From CAZOVB01 sp964583095 (GTDB lineage Bacteria > Planctomycetota > Phycisphaerae > SM23-33), in contig CAZOVB010000085.1 in assembly GCA_964583095.1 (NCBI GenBank), positions 1 to 17,134 on the forward strand: 17,134 bases of DNA, given 5' to 3'. The notes beneath the pieces are model-generated. The model had not been told where the DNA came from, made no database searches, and was given only the letters and a program-made list of their open reading frames with translations. Below, piece by piece: positions 7,399 to 14,413 of the stretch; position 1 is the stretch's first letter; the number at the start of each line of letters is the position of its first letter. A program made the position numbers and the translations under genes.

Positions 7399-8418
7399 GT
7401 GATTATCAAGTGTCCCCAGTGCGCCAAGAGCATGGAAGTTCCCGATGACGCCGAGGGAAAACAGACAGCGTGTCCCTCTTGCGCGCATACGTTCGTAATT
7501 GCAACTCCGGGAGCCTTCGGGGCCGTGGAGGCCAGGCCAGCTCCTCCGCCGGCTCCCGAGCCCAGGTCCCAACCTGCTCAAACACATCCAGGCCCGAAAC
7601 CCGAAATCCCTGCCGCCCAGCCGGCGGCCCCAAAGAGCGGCGGGGGCTTCTTCCGGCGAAGGAGCATCCGGGAAATGGGCATCTGGCGCTATATCGCCCT
7701 GATCGGTGGGACGCTGGCCCTTGTGTCTTTCTTCACCGTATGGTGGGGCGTCGCGGCTGGGGTTTCCTATCCGGAATTGGGCAAAGAGGCGAAAAAATTC
7801 CAGGACTTCCAAAGCAGCCTGCCTCCTGAGAATCAGCGAAGCTACCAGCAGAACTACCGGTTTCAACAGATGTATTACCAACTGCAACAGACAGCCGGGC
7901 GTTTCGAGGGCCTTGTCGAGAAGGACGAGCAGGCGGCTGAAGCCGTCGTGAAGAAGGGCGAGGAATTCGACAAGGAGTTGTTTGCCGAAGAGGGAGACCT
8001 GGTCAAGGAACTCGGCGAAAAGGCCAAGGAGGATATTGAGAGCAGTTCACCGGAGGGAGCCGCGCAGATCCAGTCCAGTTTTTACGGTTGGGATTACGCC
8101 CGGGGCGTTCTGGTTTTCATCTTCGCAATAATTGCCTTGGGTTTGATCTGCGTTCCCATGTACGTATCCGCCGTACGCCGCTACGGTTGGGCGTTTTCAT
8201 TGCCGGCAGCCGCATTGGGGGTGGCAAGCGCGGTTCTGGCCCTGACGTATCTGGTATCGGTTCCGACCGACCATTTCAAGGGCAAGGTGATGTTTGTGGA
8301 CATGACCTTGCGGGAGGGTTCGATCATCGCCTTGGGCGGCTCGGTAGTACTGGCGGTATTCGCAGCGGTGGATGGTGTGATGAGCCTGGCAGGAAAAACA
8401 GGTCAAAGAGCGCGTTAG
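7399..8418 (+). CDS. Zinc-ribbon membrane protein, first of a tandem paralogous pair
   Basis: The function is not recognised. The 339-residue protein begins with an MJ0042-type zinc ribbon (C5-x2-C8 and C25-x2-C28 in KCPQC and ACPSC). A disordered Pro/Ala-rich linker (about 45-85) follows. TM1 (about 97-120) carries SFFTVWWG (110-117), then comes a charged, Gln/Glu/Lys-rich loop (121-228). GWDYARG (230-236) precedes TM2 (about 237-258), TM3 (264-288) and TM4 (306-330). The N-terminal ribbon is probably cytoplasmic and the large loop extracytoplasmic. GTG at 7399 is chosen because AAAGGAG at 7384-7390 lies 8 nt upstream and the start falls immediately before the ribbon. An open frame back to 7378 lacks a ribosome site. 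The next gene is a diverged copy with the same SFF-x2-WWG and GWD-x2-RG motifs but no ribbon. Confidence 0.85.
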   Translation: MIIKCPQCAKSMEVPDDAEGKQTACPSCAHTFVIATPGAFGAVEARPAPPPAPEPRSQPAQTHPGPKPEIPAAQPAAPKSGGGFFRRRSIREMGIWRYIALIGGTLALVSFFTVWWGVAAGVSYPELGKEAKKFQDFQSSLPPENQRSYQQNYRFQQMYYQLQQTAGRFEGLVEKDEQAAEAVVKKGEEFDKELFAEEGDLVKELGEKAKEDIESSSPEGAAQIQSSFYGWDYARGVLVFIFAIIALGLICVPMYVSAVRRYGWAFSLPAAALGVASAVLALTYLVSVPTDHFKGKVMFVDMTLREGSIIALGGSVVLAVFAAVDGVMSLAGKTGQRAR

Positions 8419-8463
8419 TGAAGATCCGATAAAAGATTACAATGAGACGCCTCCAGCGAGGCG
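8415..8463 (+). promoter_or_regulatory. Possible promoter and leader hairpin between the tandem membrane genes
   Basis: A TACAAT -10-like box (8438-8443) lies 17 nt after a poor TTAGTG -35. Next comes a perfect 6-bp hairpin, CGCCTC (8448-8453) and GAGGCG (8458-8463), with loop CAGC. No U run follows the hairpin, so it is more likely leader structure than a terminator. The 130-bp gap could therefore carry its own promoter for the second gene, or be transcribed through. Confidence 0.25.
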
Positions 8464-8548
8464 CGCAAAGGACCCCGTCCAGAGAGGACCGTCGGGCCGA
8501 AAGTAAATCGCCAGGACATTTCCGTTACCCCGTGGAAGGATCGACAAC

Positions 8549-9352
8549 ATGACCAACGAAAACAACGAAAACCAGACGCCCCAGGACGAGCCTCAGTCGC
8601 CCCCGGAGGCCCAGGCTTCGCAGGAGCCGGCCCCCCAGCAGCCGGCCGCCCCGGCCCAGCAGACCCAGGCGCCGAGTCCCACCACCGGGGGAGGGGACGT
8701 CGGCAAGAAAATCCAGGACATGGCCAACATGCAGGTCGGAGGCTTCAGCCTCTGCAAAGTCGTTGCCCTCGCCGGCGCCTCCCTGCTCTTCCTCTCCTTC
8801 TTCCTGCCATGGTGGGGATTGAGTGTCGAGACCAAAGAAGTGAAGTTTCAGGATCTTAGCGAAGATGAAAAGAAGGAATTGGAGGACGATTCCAAAGATT
8901 ACCAAGATGCCCAGAAAGATCAGCGCGATTTTATGGAAGACGTTTTCTCTCGAGAAGACGGCAGGGATTTCTTCGAAGACTTACAGAAGAATAATGAGGC
9001 CTCGATTTCTGCTTTCGGCTGGGATCTCAGTCGCGGAATCGTCACGTTCATCTTCTCCTTTCTGATTGGCGGCGCAGTTGCTGCAGTCATGTTCGTCAAG
9101 CCGTTGCAGCCATTCGGAATGTTCGTGCTGCTGTTGGCGGCGATCCTGGCGTTTGTTGTTTTCATCCTCACACTGACGGTCTGGTTTGGAACCCCGGGTC
9201 AGAACTTGGACAACATTTTGGTCGAAATAGACCAAGGCGTGAGTTTCGGCACGTTCGTGGCCTTGCTGGGCGCCTTGGGCGTACTGGCCGGTGCGGGCTA
9301 TGAGGCCGTGATGGGAATGATGGGCTTCTTCAAGGCTCAGCAGGCCGCCTGA
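8549..9352 (+). CDS. Four-helix membrane protein, second of the tandem paralogous pair
   Basis: The function is not recognised. The 267-residue protein starts with about 50 disordered residues rich in Gln, Pro, Glu and Ala. TM1 (about 70-90) ends in SFFLPWWG (83-90). A short, very acidic and lysine-rich loop follows (92-155). GWDLSRG (157-163) leads into TM2 (about 164-184), then TM3 (190-213) and TM4 (231-254). Motif order and helix spacing match the preceding gene. This copy lacks the zinc ribbon and has a loop shortened by about 45 residues. The loop uses many A-rich codons, unlike the GC-rich neighbours, which mostly reflects its Lys/Asp/Glu content. GGAAGGA at 8534-8540 is well placed before the ATG. 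Co-expression with the upstream paralogue is likely. Confidence 0.85.
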   Translation: MTNENNENQTPQDEPQSPPEAQASQEPAPQQPAAPAQQTQAPSPTTGGGDVGKKIQDMANMQVGGFSLCKVVALAGASLLFLSFFLPWWGLSVETKEVKFQDLSEDEKKELEDDSKDYQDAQKDQRDFMEDVFSREDGRDFFEDLQKNNEASISAFGWDLSRGIVTFIFSFLIGGAVAAVMFVKPLQPFGMFVLLLAAILAFVVFILTLTVWFGTPGQNLDNILVEIDQGVSFGTFVALLGALGVLAGAGYEAVMGMMGFFKAQQAA

Positions 9353-9376
9353 GAAAAGCCTTCCTTGATTCAACAT

Positions 9377-9430
9377 CTGCCTGCTGCCCGGTCGGGTCTA
9401 TTCCCCGCCGGGCGGCAGGCAGTTGGTATT
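9377..9430 (+). terminator. Strong stem-loop after the paralogous pair, probable terminator
   Basis: The arms 9377-9391 and 9408-9422 pair over 15 bp with a single G-U. After one bulged T, CGGG (9393-9396) pairs with CCCG (9404-9407). A moderately T-rich run, TTGGTATT, follows. It begins 25 nt after the stop at 9352. The stem is very stable but the U tract is weak, so it may be a terminator, an mRNA 3'-end stabiliser or part of a larger structured RNA with the hairpins that follow. Confidence 0.55.
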
Positions 9431-9500
9431 GCCCGCGGTTCCAGGCCGGGAAGGCCTCTTCGCGGGCCACCGGCACGGTGGACCCGTGGCGTTGGCCGGC
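9431..9500 (+). other. Cluster of further stem-loops in the leader of the large membrane gene
   Basis: Directly after the terminator-like hairpin, GCCCGCG (9431-9437) pairs with CGCGGGC (9461-9467), enclosing an inner AGGCC/GGCCT stem (9443-9447 and 9453-9457). Next come CCACCG (9467-9472) and CGGTGG (9476-9481) with a 3-nt loop, then the palindrome GGCCGGCC at 9493-9500. No coding frame fits here: the frame open across it is an out-of-frame shadow of the downstream gene. This could be a structured leader, a small RNA or a processing site. No known riboswitch class was recognised. Confidence 0.4.
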
Positions 9501-9591
9501 CTCGCGTGGGAGCCGCCCGACCTGCCTGAACCAAGCGAATTCATAACCGGATGTAGACTGCGTCACGGATCTTTACAATGGAGGATGTGTG

Positions 9592-10944
9592 ATGTCTCAA
9601 GCCCAGCCGCTCTTGAACCCCGCCACCCAGGTATTGGCCTTTCTGCGTCGTGTGCTGGCCAGCGACTTCCGCTCCGAGAAACCCACCGACTGGGAAATGC
9701 ACCGAATGGGCGCCGACCGCGCCGCCCCCCGCCTGGCCCACAGCTACACCGCCTGGCGAAGCAGCTTGCTCTACGCGGCCGGGGCCTTGCTGCTGTTTAC
9801 CAGCATCTGGAACCTCGCGACGTTCGGGAGCAGCGAGGACAGCGTTCGCGGCATTATTGTCGGGGTGAAGCAAGCGCAGGTCCAGGCACAGATCCTCTCG
9901 TACCGCCAACAGGGGTTCCAGCCTCCTCAGGACCTCATCAACCAGATGCAGGTGACTCCTGCGCAGGAACAAAGCATCGAGGACAACGCCAACATCATAG
10001 ACTCCACGGTCCTGATCAGTCGGATCAGCGCCCTTCCGGCAGTGCTCCTGATCATCGCGGCCGGGGTGCTCTGGCCCCGGGTACGGCTTTCGACAATACT
10101 TGCGCGGCTGGGGTGGGGCCTGCTCTTCGGCGTGCCCTTCGTCCTGGCCATCTTGCCCATCTCGTCGATGATGGACTACATCAACCTTACCGGGGAATTC
10201 GAGTTGCTCCTCAAAGCGATCCTCGGATTGCTCTTCGCTGTGCAGGTCATCATCTCACTTCTGCCCAAGGCCTTGTCCCTCTTCCCTGCGTTGATCCGCT
10301 CTTCGATGGCTTTGAAGACCCTGCTTCCCGAATCCCGGGGGCCCGGGTGGGTCACGGTGCTTCTGGCGCCCCTTTTCGTTTTGTTCCTCTGGCTGATCAT
10401 GTCGGTGGTGAATCAGTTCCCCAGCACAGGCGTATTGCTGCTGGGAGTGATCTTCATCCTGGCCGGTCAGGTAGTTTACATCCTCATGGCCAGGCATATT
10501 GTCCGGGGCTACTCTCGTCTGCCGGTCAAGGTGATCTGGACGCGTCGGCTGTCAGCCCTGTTGGGTTTGACAGGACTGCTGATCATCTTCATCCGCCTCC
10601 TGGCCTACGACCATCTGCCGGCAGGGGATGTCATTGCCGGCTTCCTGGGGATCCTGGGCAATATCCTCCTGCTATCGGTGATCTGCAGTGACTTCCTGCT
10701 GCCCCAGCTTCGCACGAGTCACAAGATGACGCGCAATTTCGTCCAGAGCGAGATGTTTGACGCCCTGGGCAGCAAGTGCGAGGACCTGGCCATGACGGTG
10801 GAGGCCCAGACAAGCGGGTCGGCCAGAGGCGCCGCAACCGCCAAACCCGCCGCGCCGGTCGAGACCGTCCAGGCCAAGCCTGTCGATGCAATTGAAACCG
10901 TCCAGGCCAAGCCCGTGGAAGAGCAAGAGGACGACAGAAAGTAG
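9592..10944 (+). CDS. Polytopic inner-membrane protein of unknown function
   Basis: The 450-residue protein has no function that I recognise. After a cytoplasmic N-terminus of about 55 residues there are about eight hydrophobic spans, near 57-77, 142-161, 171-191, 204-224, 252-272, 278-299, 317-337 and 346-366. A Gln-rich loop (about 85-135), probably extracytoplasmic, separates the first two. Residues 370-450 form a soluble tail ending in a low-complexity Ala/Pro/Val/Glu region with the 11-residue repeat ETVQAKPV-x3. No catalytic motif or transporter signature is visible. GGAGG at 9580-9584 lies 7 nt before the ATG, which favours it over the GTG one codon upstream. It follows the two smaller membrane proteins on the same strand and may form a functional set with them. 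A TAGACT box at 9554-9559 could mark a separate promoter. Confidence 0.85.
   Translation: MSQAQPLLNPATQVLAFLRRVLASDFRSEKPTDWEMHRMGADRAAPRLAHSYTAWRSSLLYAAGALLLFTSIWNLATFGSSEDSVRGIIVGVKQAQVQAQILSYRQQGFQPPQDLINQMQVTPAQEQSIEDNANIIDSTVLISRISALPAVLLIIAAGVLWPRVRLSTILARLGWGLLFGVPFVLAILPISSMMDYINLTGEFELLLKAILGLLFAVQVIISLLPKALSLFPALIRSSMALKTLLPESRGPGWVTVLLAPLFVLFLWLIMSVVNQFPSTGVLLLGVIFILAGQVVYILMARHIVRGYSRLPVKVIWTRRLSALLGLTGLLIIFIRLLAYDHLPAGDVIAGFLGILGNILLLSVICSDFLLPQLRTSHKMTRNFVQSEMFDALGSKCEDLAMTVEAQTSGSARGAATAKPAAPVETVQAKPVDAIETVQAKPVEEQEDDRK
10861..10920 (+). repeat. Short in-frame tandem repeat in the membrane protein tail
   Basis: The 17-mer ACCGTCCAGGCCAAGCC occurs at 10864-10880 and again at 10897-10913, a 33-bp period. 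It encodes two copies of ETVQAKPV in the disordered C-terminus. In-frame duplication of a linker segment is the simplest explanation, and copy number could vary between strains. Confidence 0.75.
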
Positions 10945-10951
10945 AAAAGAG

Positions 10952-11008
10952 CCCCGCGCGGGCGTGTCGCCACCTGGCCTGATCAGAGGATGAGACGCCC
11001 GCGCGGGG
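10952..11008 (-). terminator. Inverted-repeat terminator between convergent genes
   Basis: The arms 10952-10965 and 10995-11008 are perfect 14-bp inverted repeats around a 29-nt loop that contains the palindrome CTGATCAG. On the minus strand the stem is followed by CTCTTTTCTAC, a usable U-rich tract, 10 nt past the efp stop codon. On the plus strand the stem has no T run behind it. It is therefore a good terminator for efp and a weaker one, or an mRNA 3'-end stabiliser, for the membrane gene. Confidence 0.7.
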
Positions 11009-11018
11009 AAGTGATTGC

Positions 11019-11579
11019 CTACGCTCGGCCGATGTATTCGCCGGTGCGGGTATCGACCTTGATGACCTCTCCGATTTCGATAAAGGGAGGCACGCGGACC
11101 TTGGCTCCGCCTTCCAGTTCGGCGTCTTTGAGCTGGTTGGTGGCCGTGGCGCCCTTGACCTGCGGGGTCGTATCGGCGACCGCAAGCTCCACGGTATTGG
11201 GCAGTTCCACCAGAACGGGCTGACGTTCGATAAACGCAATCTCCAGCGGGATATTTTCCTTCAGGAAGACTTCCGATTCGCCCAGCAGGTCCTTGGGGAT
11301 GTTGACCTGCTCGTAGCTTTCGGGATCCATCACGACGATGTTCTGCCCGTCGGAATAGATGTACTCCATTATCTTGCGATCCACGTGGACCGGCTCGAAG
11401 TCTTCGGTCGTGCGGAAGCGTTCTTCGATCAACTGGCCCGTCTGAAGGTTCTTCAGTTCGATGCCCTGATAGCTCTGGCCTTTGCCTTTTGCGATCTTGT
11501 TGTTGCTCTGGCACACCCAGACGCCGCCTTTGTATTCCACGGCCTGTCCACGGCGCAGATCACTTGCCTTGATTGCCAT
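11019..11579 (-). CDS. efp: Translation elongation factor P
   Basis: EF-P enters the ribosomal E site and rescues ribosomes stalled on proline runs. The 186 residues have the three beta-barrel domains: the KOW-like N-terminal domain (1-65, with LRRGQAVEYKGGVW), the OB domain with YIYSDGQNIVVMDPESYEQ, and the C-terminal OB domain ending in FIEIGEVIKVDTRTGEYIGRA. The tip of the modification loop is KIAKGKGQS with K33 at the usual modified lysine position. It reads KGKGQ where E. coli has PGKGQ. A promoter-like pair lies upstream at 11616-11643 and a CGGAG ribosome site sits 6 nt before the ATG. No modification enzyme (EpmA/EpmB type) is nearby. Confidence 0.97.
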   Translation of the reverse strand: MAIKASDLRRGQAVEYKGGVWVCQSNNKIAKGKGQSYQGIELKNLQTGQLIEERFRTTEDFEPVHVDRKIMEYIYSDGQNIVVMDPESYEQVNIPKDLLGESEVFLKENIPLEIAFIERQPVLVELPNTVELAVADTTPQVKGATATNQLKDAELEGGAKVRVPPFIEIGEVIKVDTRTGEYIGRA

Positions 11580-11615
11580 TTCATTCTCCGGTAAGGGTCA
11601 AGTCTAGAGCCTCAT

Positions 11616-11643
11616 ATCTTACCATAAGCCTCCGGGTTGGCAA
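11616..11643 (-). promoter_or_regulatory. Putative sigma70-type promoter of efp
   Basis: On the minus strand a TTGCCA -35 box (11643-11638, five of six consensus bases) and a TAAGAT -10 box (11621-11616, four of six) are separated by 16 nt. The transcript would start near 11609, giving a leader of about 30 nt. A small GCCCT/AGGGC hairpin (11656-11670) lies just upstream of the -35. Confidence 0.55.
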
Positions 11644-11784
11644 GCGTTTTGAATCGCCCTGCAAAAGGGCCGGGTGAGGGGTTCCTGGCTGGAATTGCCA
11701 TGCAAAAAGCCGGACAGGCCATGGTTTCTGCCGGCAAGGAGCGGTAGGCTCATTCCACGACATCCAGCCATAAGGAGAACACCA

Positions 11785-12522
11785 ATGTCCCAGGATAATC
11801 TTGCGATTCAGAGTTTTTGCCTTCGCGGGTTCGACGACAACCAGGTCGTTGCACGAAAGGTCAAGGACTGCGGGCTCGCCGCGATCGAACTGTGCGGGCG
11901 CCACGCAGACCTGGCCGATCCGAAGGCTTTTGCCCAGGTGGTCGAGATCTACCGACGCGAACAGGTGGAGGTCGTAAGCATCGGGGTTCTGCGGATGGCC
12001 AATGATCCGCAGAAGGAACGCAACTACTTCGAATCAGCCGCCGCGGCAGGCTGCAAGCAGATCAGCGTGGACTTTGACCTGCACGCGAGTCCCGACTGCT
12101 TCCAGACCGCCCAGAAGCTGGCGGAGGAGTTCGACGTGAAGCTCGGGATTCACAACCACGGAGGCCGGCACTGGCTGGGCAACGCCCAGGCCATCGACTG
12201 GGTCTTCTCCCAGACCTCCGACCGGATCGGGCTGATGCTGGATACCGCCTGGGCCCTGGATGCCCGGGAGGATCCGATTGCCCTGATCGAGCGTTTCGCC
12301 GACCGCCTCACGGGCCTGCACATCAAGGACTTCGTCTTCGGCTCCGATGGCAAGGGCCGGGACGTCGTGGTCGGCCAGGGCAATTTAGACCTGAAACGGA
12401 TGTTCGAAACCGCCGGCAAGGTCGGCTTTTCCGGGCTGGAAGTCCTCGAATACGAAGGCGACGTGGACAACCCGATTCCCGCGCTGACCCAGTGCGTGGA
12501 AGCGATTCGCTCTGCCCGGTAA
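11785..12522 (+). CDS. Xylose-isomerase-like TIM-barrel sugar isomerase/epimerase
   Basis: This 245-residue protein is distinct from the 107-952 gene but belongs to the same broad family. The barrel signatures are IHNHGGRHW (H123 and H125), LMLDTAWAL with D153, and GLHIKDFVF with H179 and D182. E219 or E222 in GLEVLEYEG is the likely last metal ligand. The N-terminus (LAIQSFCLRGFDDNQVV) forms the first strand and helix. A divalent metal and a keto-sugar or sugar-acid substrate are expected from the family; the exact reaction is unknown. AAGGAG at 11772-11777 lies 7 nt before the ATG at 11785, so an open-frame extension to 11674 is rejected. It is followed on the same strand by the ThuA-oxidoreductase fusion, a combination that suggests sugar oxidation and isomerisation. 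Confidence 0.92.
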   Translation: MSQDNLAIQSFCLRGFDDNQVVARKVKDCGLAAIELCGRHADLADPKAFAQVVEIYRREQVEVVSIGVLRMANDPQKERNYFESAAAAGCKQISVDFDLHASPDCFQTAQKLAEEFDVKLGIHNHGGRHWLGNAQAIDWVFSQTSDRIGLMLDTAWALDAREDPIALIERFADRLTGLHIKDFVFGSDGKGRDVVVGQGNLDLKRMFETAGKVGFSGLEVLEYEGDVDNPIPALTQCVEAIRSAR

Positions 12523-12586
12523 CGCGCCCGGGGAACTTGTCTGTCGGCGAGCCACCTGCCGATCTGGGGCTGTGCTGCTGGGCGCG
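12523..12586 (+). other. Nested hairpin after the isomerase stop codon
   Basis: CGCGCCC (12523-12529) pairs with GGGCGCG (12580-12586), and the pairing extends one base each side to ACGCGCCC/GGGCGCGT. Inside lies a smaller TCGGC/GCCGA stem (12544-12548 and 12558-12562). No U run follows, so it is only a weak terminator candidate. It may stabilise the isomerase mRNA 3' end. Confidence 0.3.
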
Positions 12587-12659
12587 TCGTGGCTGTACCA
12601 CCGATATTTCCGCGGGGACGCCTGACAGGCCAAGCGTGTGGGATACGATCGGCGGCGTC

Positions 12660-12687
12660 TTGCAATTGCGATATGCCTGGGGATAAT
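12660..12687 (+). promoter_or_regulatory. Putative sigma70-type promoter of the ThuA-oxidoreductase/phosphohexomutase unit
   Basis: TTGCAA (12660-12665, four of six consensus bases) and GATAAT (12682-12687, five of six) are separated by 16 nt. A start near 12694 gives a leader of about 36 nt before the ATG at 12730. This suggests the fusion gene can be transcribed independently of the upstream isomerase. Confidence 0.45.
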
Positions 12688-12729
12688 GGGCTCTCCCGAT
12701 TCGTCCCAACCCTGAACAGGAGAGGCCCG

Positions 12730-14379
12730 ATGGCATCGCGATCACGTAAGAAGAAGGTCCTCATGCACGTGGGCGGCCCGTATCATGACGGCCAGGCCGC
12801 CGCAAAAATCTTCCAGGCGTATCTCGAAAAGAACGGCAGTGGCTACAAGCTTGACGTAACCGAAGAGATGTCCGCCTTCGGCGAGGGACTCTCGAGCTAC
12901 GATGCCCTGATGGTGTTCTCGATGGGGAGGGAATCTCTCTCGGCCTCGCAGGAAAAGGCCCTGACGAAGTTCGTCGAGTCCGGCCGAGCCCTGGTGGGCG
13001 TTCACTGTGCAACGTGTCAGTTCCCCAAGAGCAAGGCCTGGGCCCAACTGCTGGGCGCCCAGTTCAGGAGCCACCCTCCCCAGCAGCGTTTTCCGGTGGA
13101 AGTAGCGGACTGGAATCGACCTGCCGTTTTGCGCGTGAGCAGCTTCGAGATTCACGACGAGTTGTACCTGCTCAAGAACATCGGCAAGGACATCCAGGTT
13201 CATGCCACGACCCATTGGCAGGGAGAGGATGTCCCGCTGATCTGGACACGGACCCAGGGACAGGGGCGCGTCTATTACAACGCCCTCGGCCACGGCCCGG
13301 ACCAGTGGCGCCGGCCCCGGCTGCTCAAGAGCCTGCTTCGAGGCCTGGACTGGGCCTGCAAAGTGGAGCACCCGGCCGGTCCGATCCGCTGCGCGATGCA
13401 CGGGTACGGCGGCTCGTTTGGAATGGGCAGGCGCCACAGTGAGGAGATCAACAACGTCCCGGGCCTGGAAGCGGTGGCAGCGTGCGATATCGATCGCCAG
13501 TGCCTTGAAAAGGCCCAGGAAGATTTTCCGCATTTCCGCGTCTATACCGATCCGGAAGACCTGGCCGGCGATCCGGATGTGGATCTGGTCGTCAATATCC
13601 TGCCTCACAATCTGCACGCGCCCTGGGCAATTCGAATGCTCGAAACCGGTAAGCACGTTGTCCTGGAAAAGCCGTTCTGTCTGACCTTGGAAGAGGCCGA
13701 TGAGATGATCGACCAGGCCCGGCAAAACAAGCGGATGCTCACCTGCTATCACAACCGGCGCCTGGATGGAGACTACCTGACCCTGCGAAGCATTGTGGAA
13801 AGCGGACAGATCGGCGAGATCTTCCAGATCGTCTGCGGCCGGGCGACGTACAACAGGCCTCGGGCCTGGTGGCGCAGCCGGAAGGAGATCTCCGGCGGAA
13901 GCCTCTACGACTGGGGCGCTCATTTTACCGACTGGGTACTGGGCCTGGTGGGCTCGAAGGTTCAGAGCGTGCAAGGCTTTTATTTCGACAAGGTCTGGTC
14001 GCATGTAAGCAACGAGGACCATACGCAGGCGGTGGTTCGCTTCGATTCCGGAGCGATGGCCGACATCTGCATCAGTTCGATCAGCGCTGCCTCGCGTCCC
14101 CGGTGGCGCATCTGCGGCACGCGCGGGGCGATCCTCGATGACGGCAGTGTCGAGAAAGGCTGCAAGGTGTTCGTCCACGAGGAGGGACAGATGGTCGAGA
14201 AGCACGTCAAGTGGCAGGCCGGTGAGCACCAGGAGTATTACGTGAACATTGCCGACCACCTGCTTTGCGGCGATGAACTGCTGGTTAAGCCCGAAGAAGC
14301 CAGGCGGGTAATCGGTATCATCCAGTACGCGGAGAAATCCAGCCGGGCCGGGCAGTCTCTTGCCCTGCCTGGCCGGTGA
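12730..14379 (+). CDS. ThuA domain fused to Gfo/Idh/MocA-family oxidoreductase
   Basis: The 549-residue protein has two domains. Residues 8-212 are a ThuA-like, class-I-glutamine-amidotransferase-like fold with GVHCATC (90-96), HDELYLL (142-148) and GRVYYNALGHGPDQW (179-193). Residues 218-549 are an NAD(P)-dependent sugar dehydrogenase with the nucleotide loop HGYGGSFGMG (224-233), D253 ending strand 2, EKPFC (313-317) and GGSLYDWGAHFTDW (389-402), where D394 and H398 are the likely catalytic pair. ThuA proteins are tied to trehalose and disaccharide use, and some are reported to help oxidise glycosides to 3-keto sugars. An AGGAG site at 12718-12722 lies 7 nt before the ATG; the open frame back to 12589 lacks family similarity and spans the putative promoter. 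There is no signal peptide, so it is probably cytoplasmic. A phosphohexomutase follows after 34 nt. Confidence 0.9.
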   Translation: MASRSRKKKVLMHVGGPYHDGQAAAKIFQAYLEKNGSGYKLDVTEEMSAFGEGLSSYDALMVFSMGRESLSASQEKALTKFVESGRALVGVHCATCQFPKSKAWAQLLGAQFRSHPPQQRFPVEVADWNRPAVLRVSSFEIHDELYLLKNIGKDIQVHATTHWQGEDVPLIWTRTQGQGRVYYNALGHGPDQWRRPRLLKSLLRGLDWACKVEHPAGPIRCAMHGYGGSFGMGRRHSEEINNVPGLEAVAACDIDRQCLEKAQEDFPHFRVYTDPEDLAGDPDVDLVVNILPHNLHAPWAIRMLETGKHVVLEKPFCLTLEEADEMIDQARQNKRMLTCYHNRRLDGDYLTLRSIVESGQIGEIFQIVCGRATYNRPRAWWRSRKEISGGSLYDWGAHFTDWVLGLVGSKVQSVQGFYFDKVWSHVSNEDHTQAVVRFDSGAMADICISSISAASRPRWRICGTRGAILDDGSVEKGCKVFVHEEGQMVEKHVKWQAGEHQEYYVNIADHLLCGDELLVKPEEARRVIGIIQYAEKSSRAGQSLALPGR

Positions 14380-14413
14380 GTTCTGTGTCAATTTCGGATA
14401 AGGAGCTGCGGTG

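Noticed and set aside
9423..10691. A 422-residue plus-strand frame overlapping the large membrane gene
   Set aside because: It runs through the stem-loop cluster and is Pro/Gly/His/Arg-rich in the manner of out-of-frame translation. The 9592 frame has a strong ribosome site and membrane spans.
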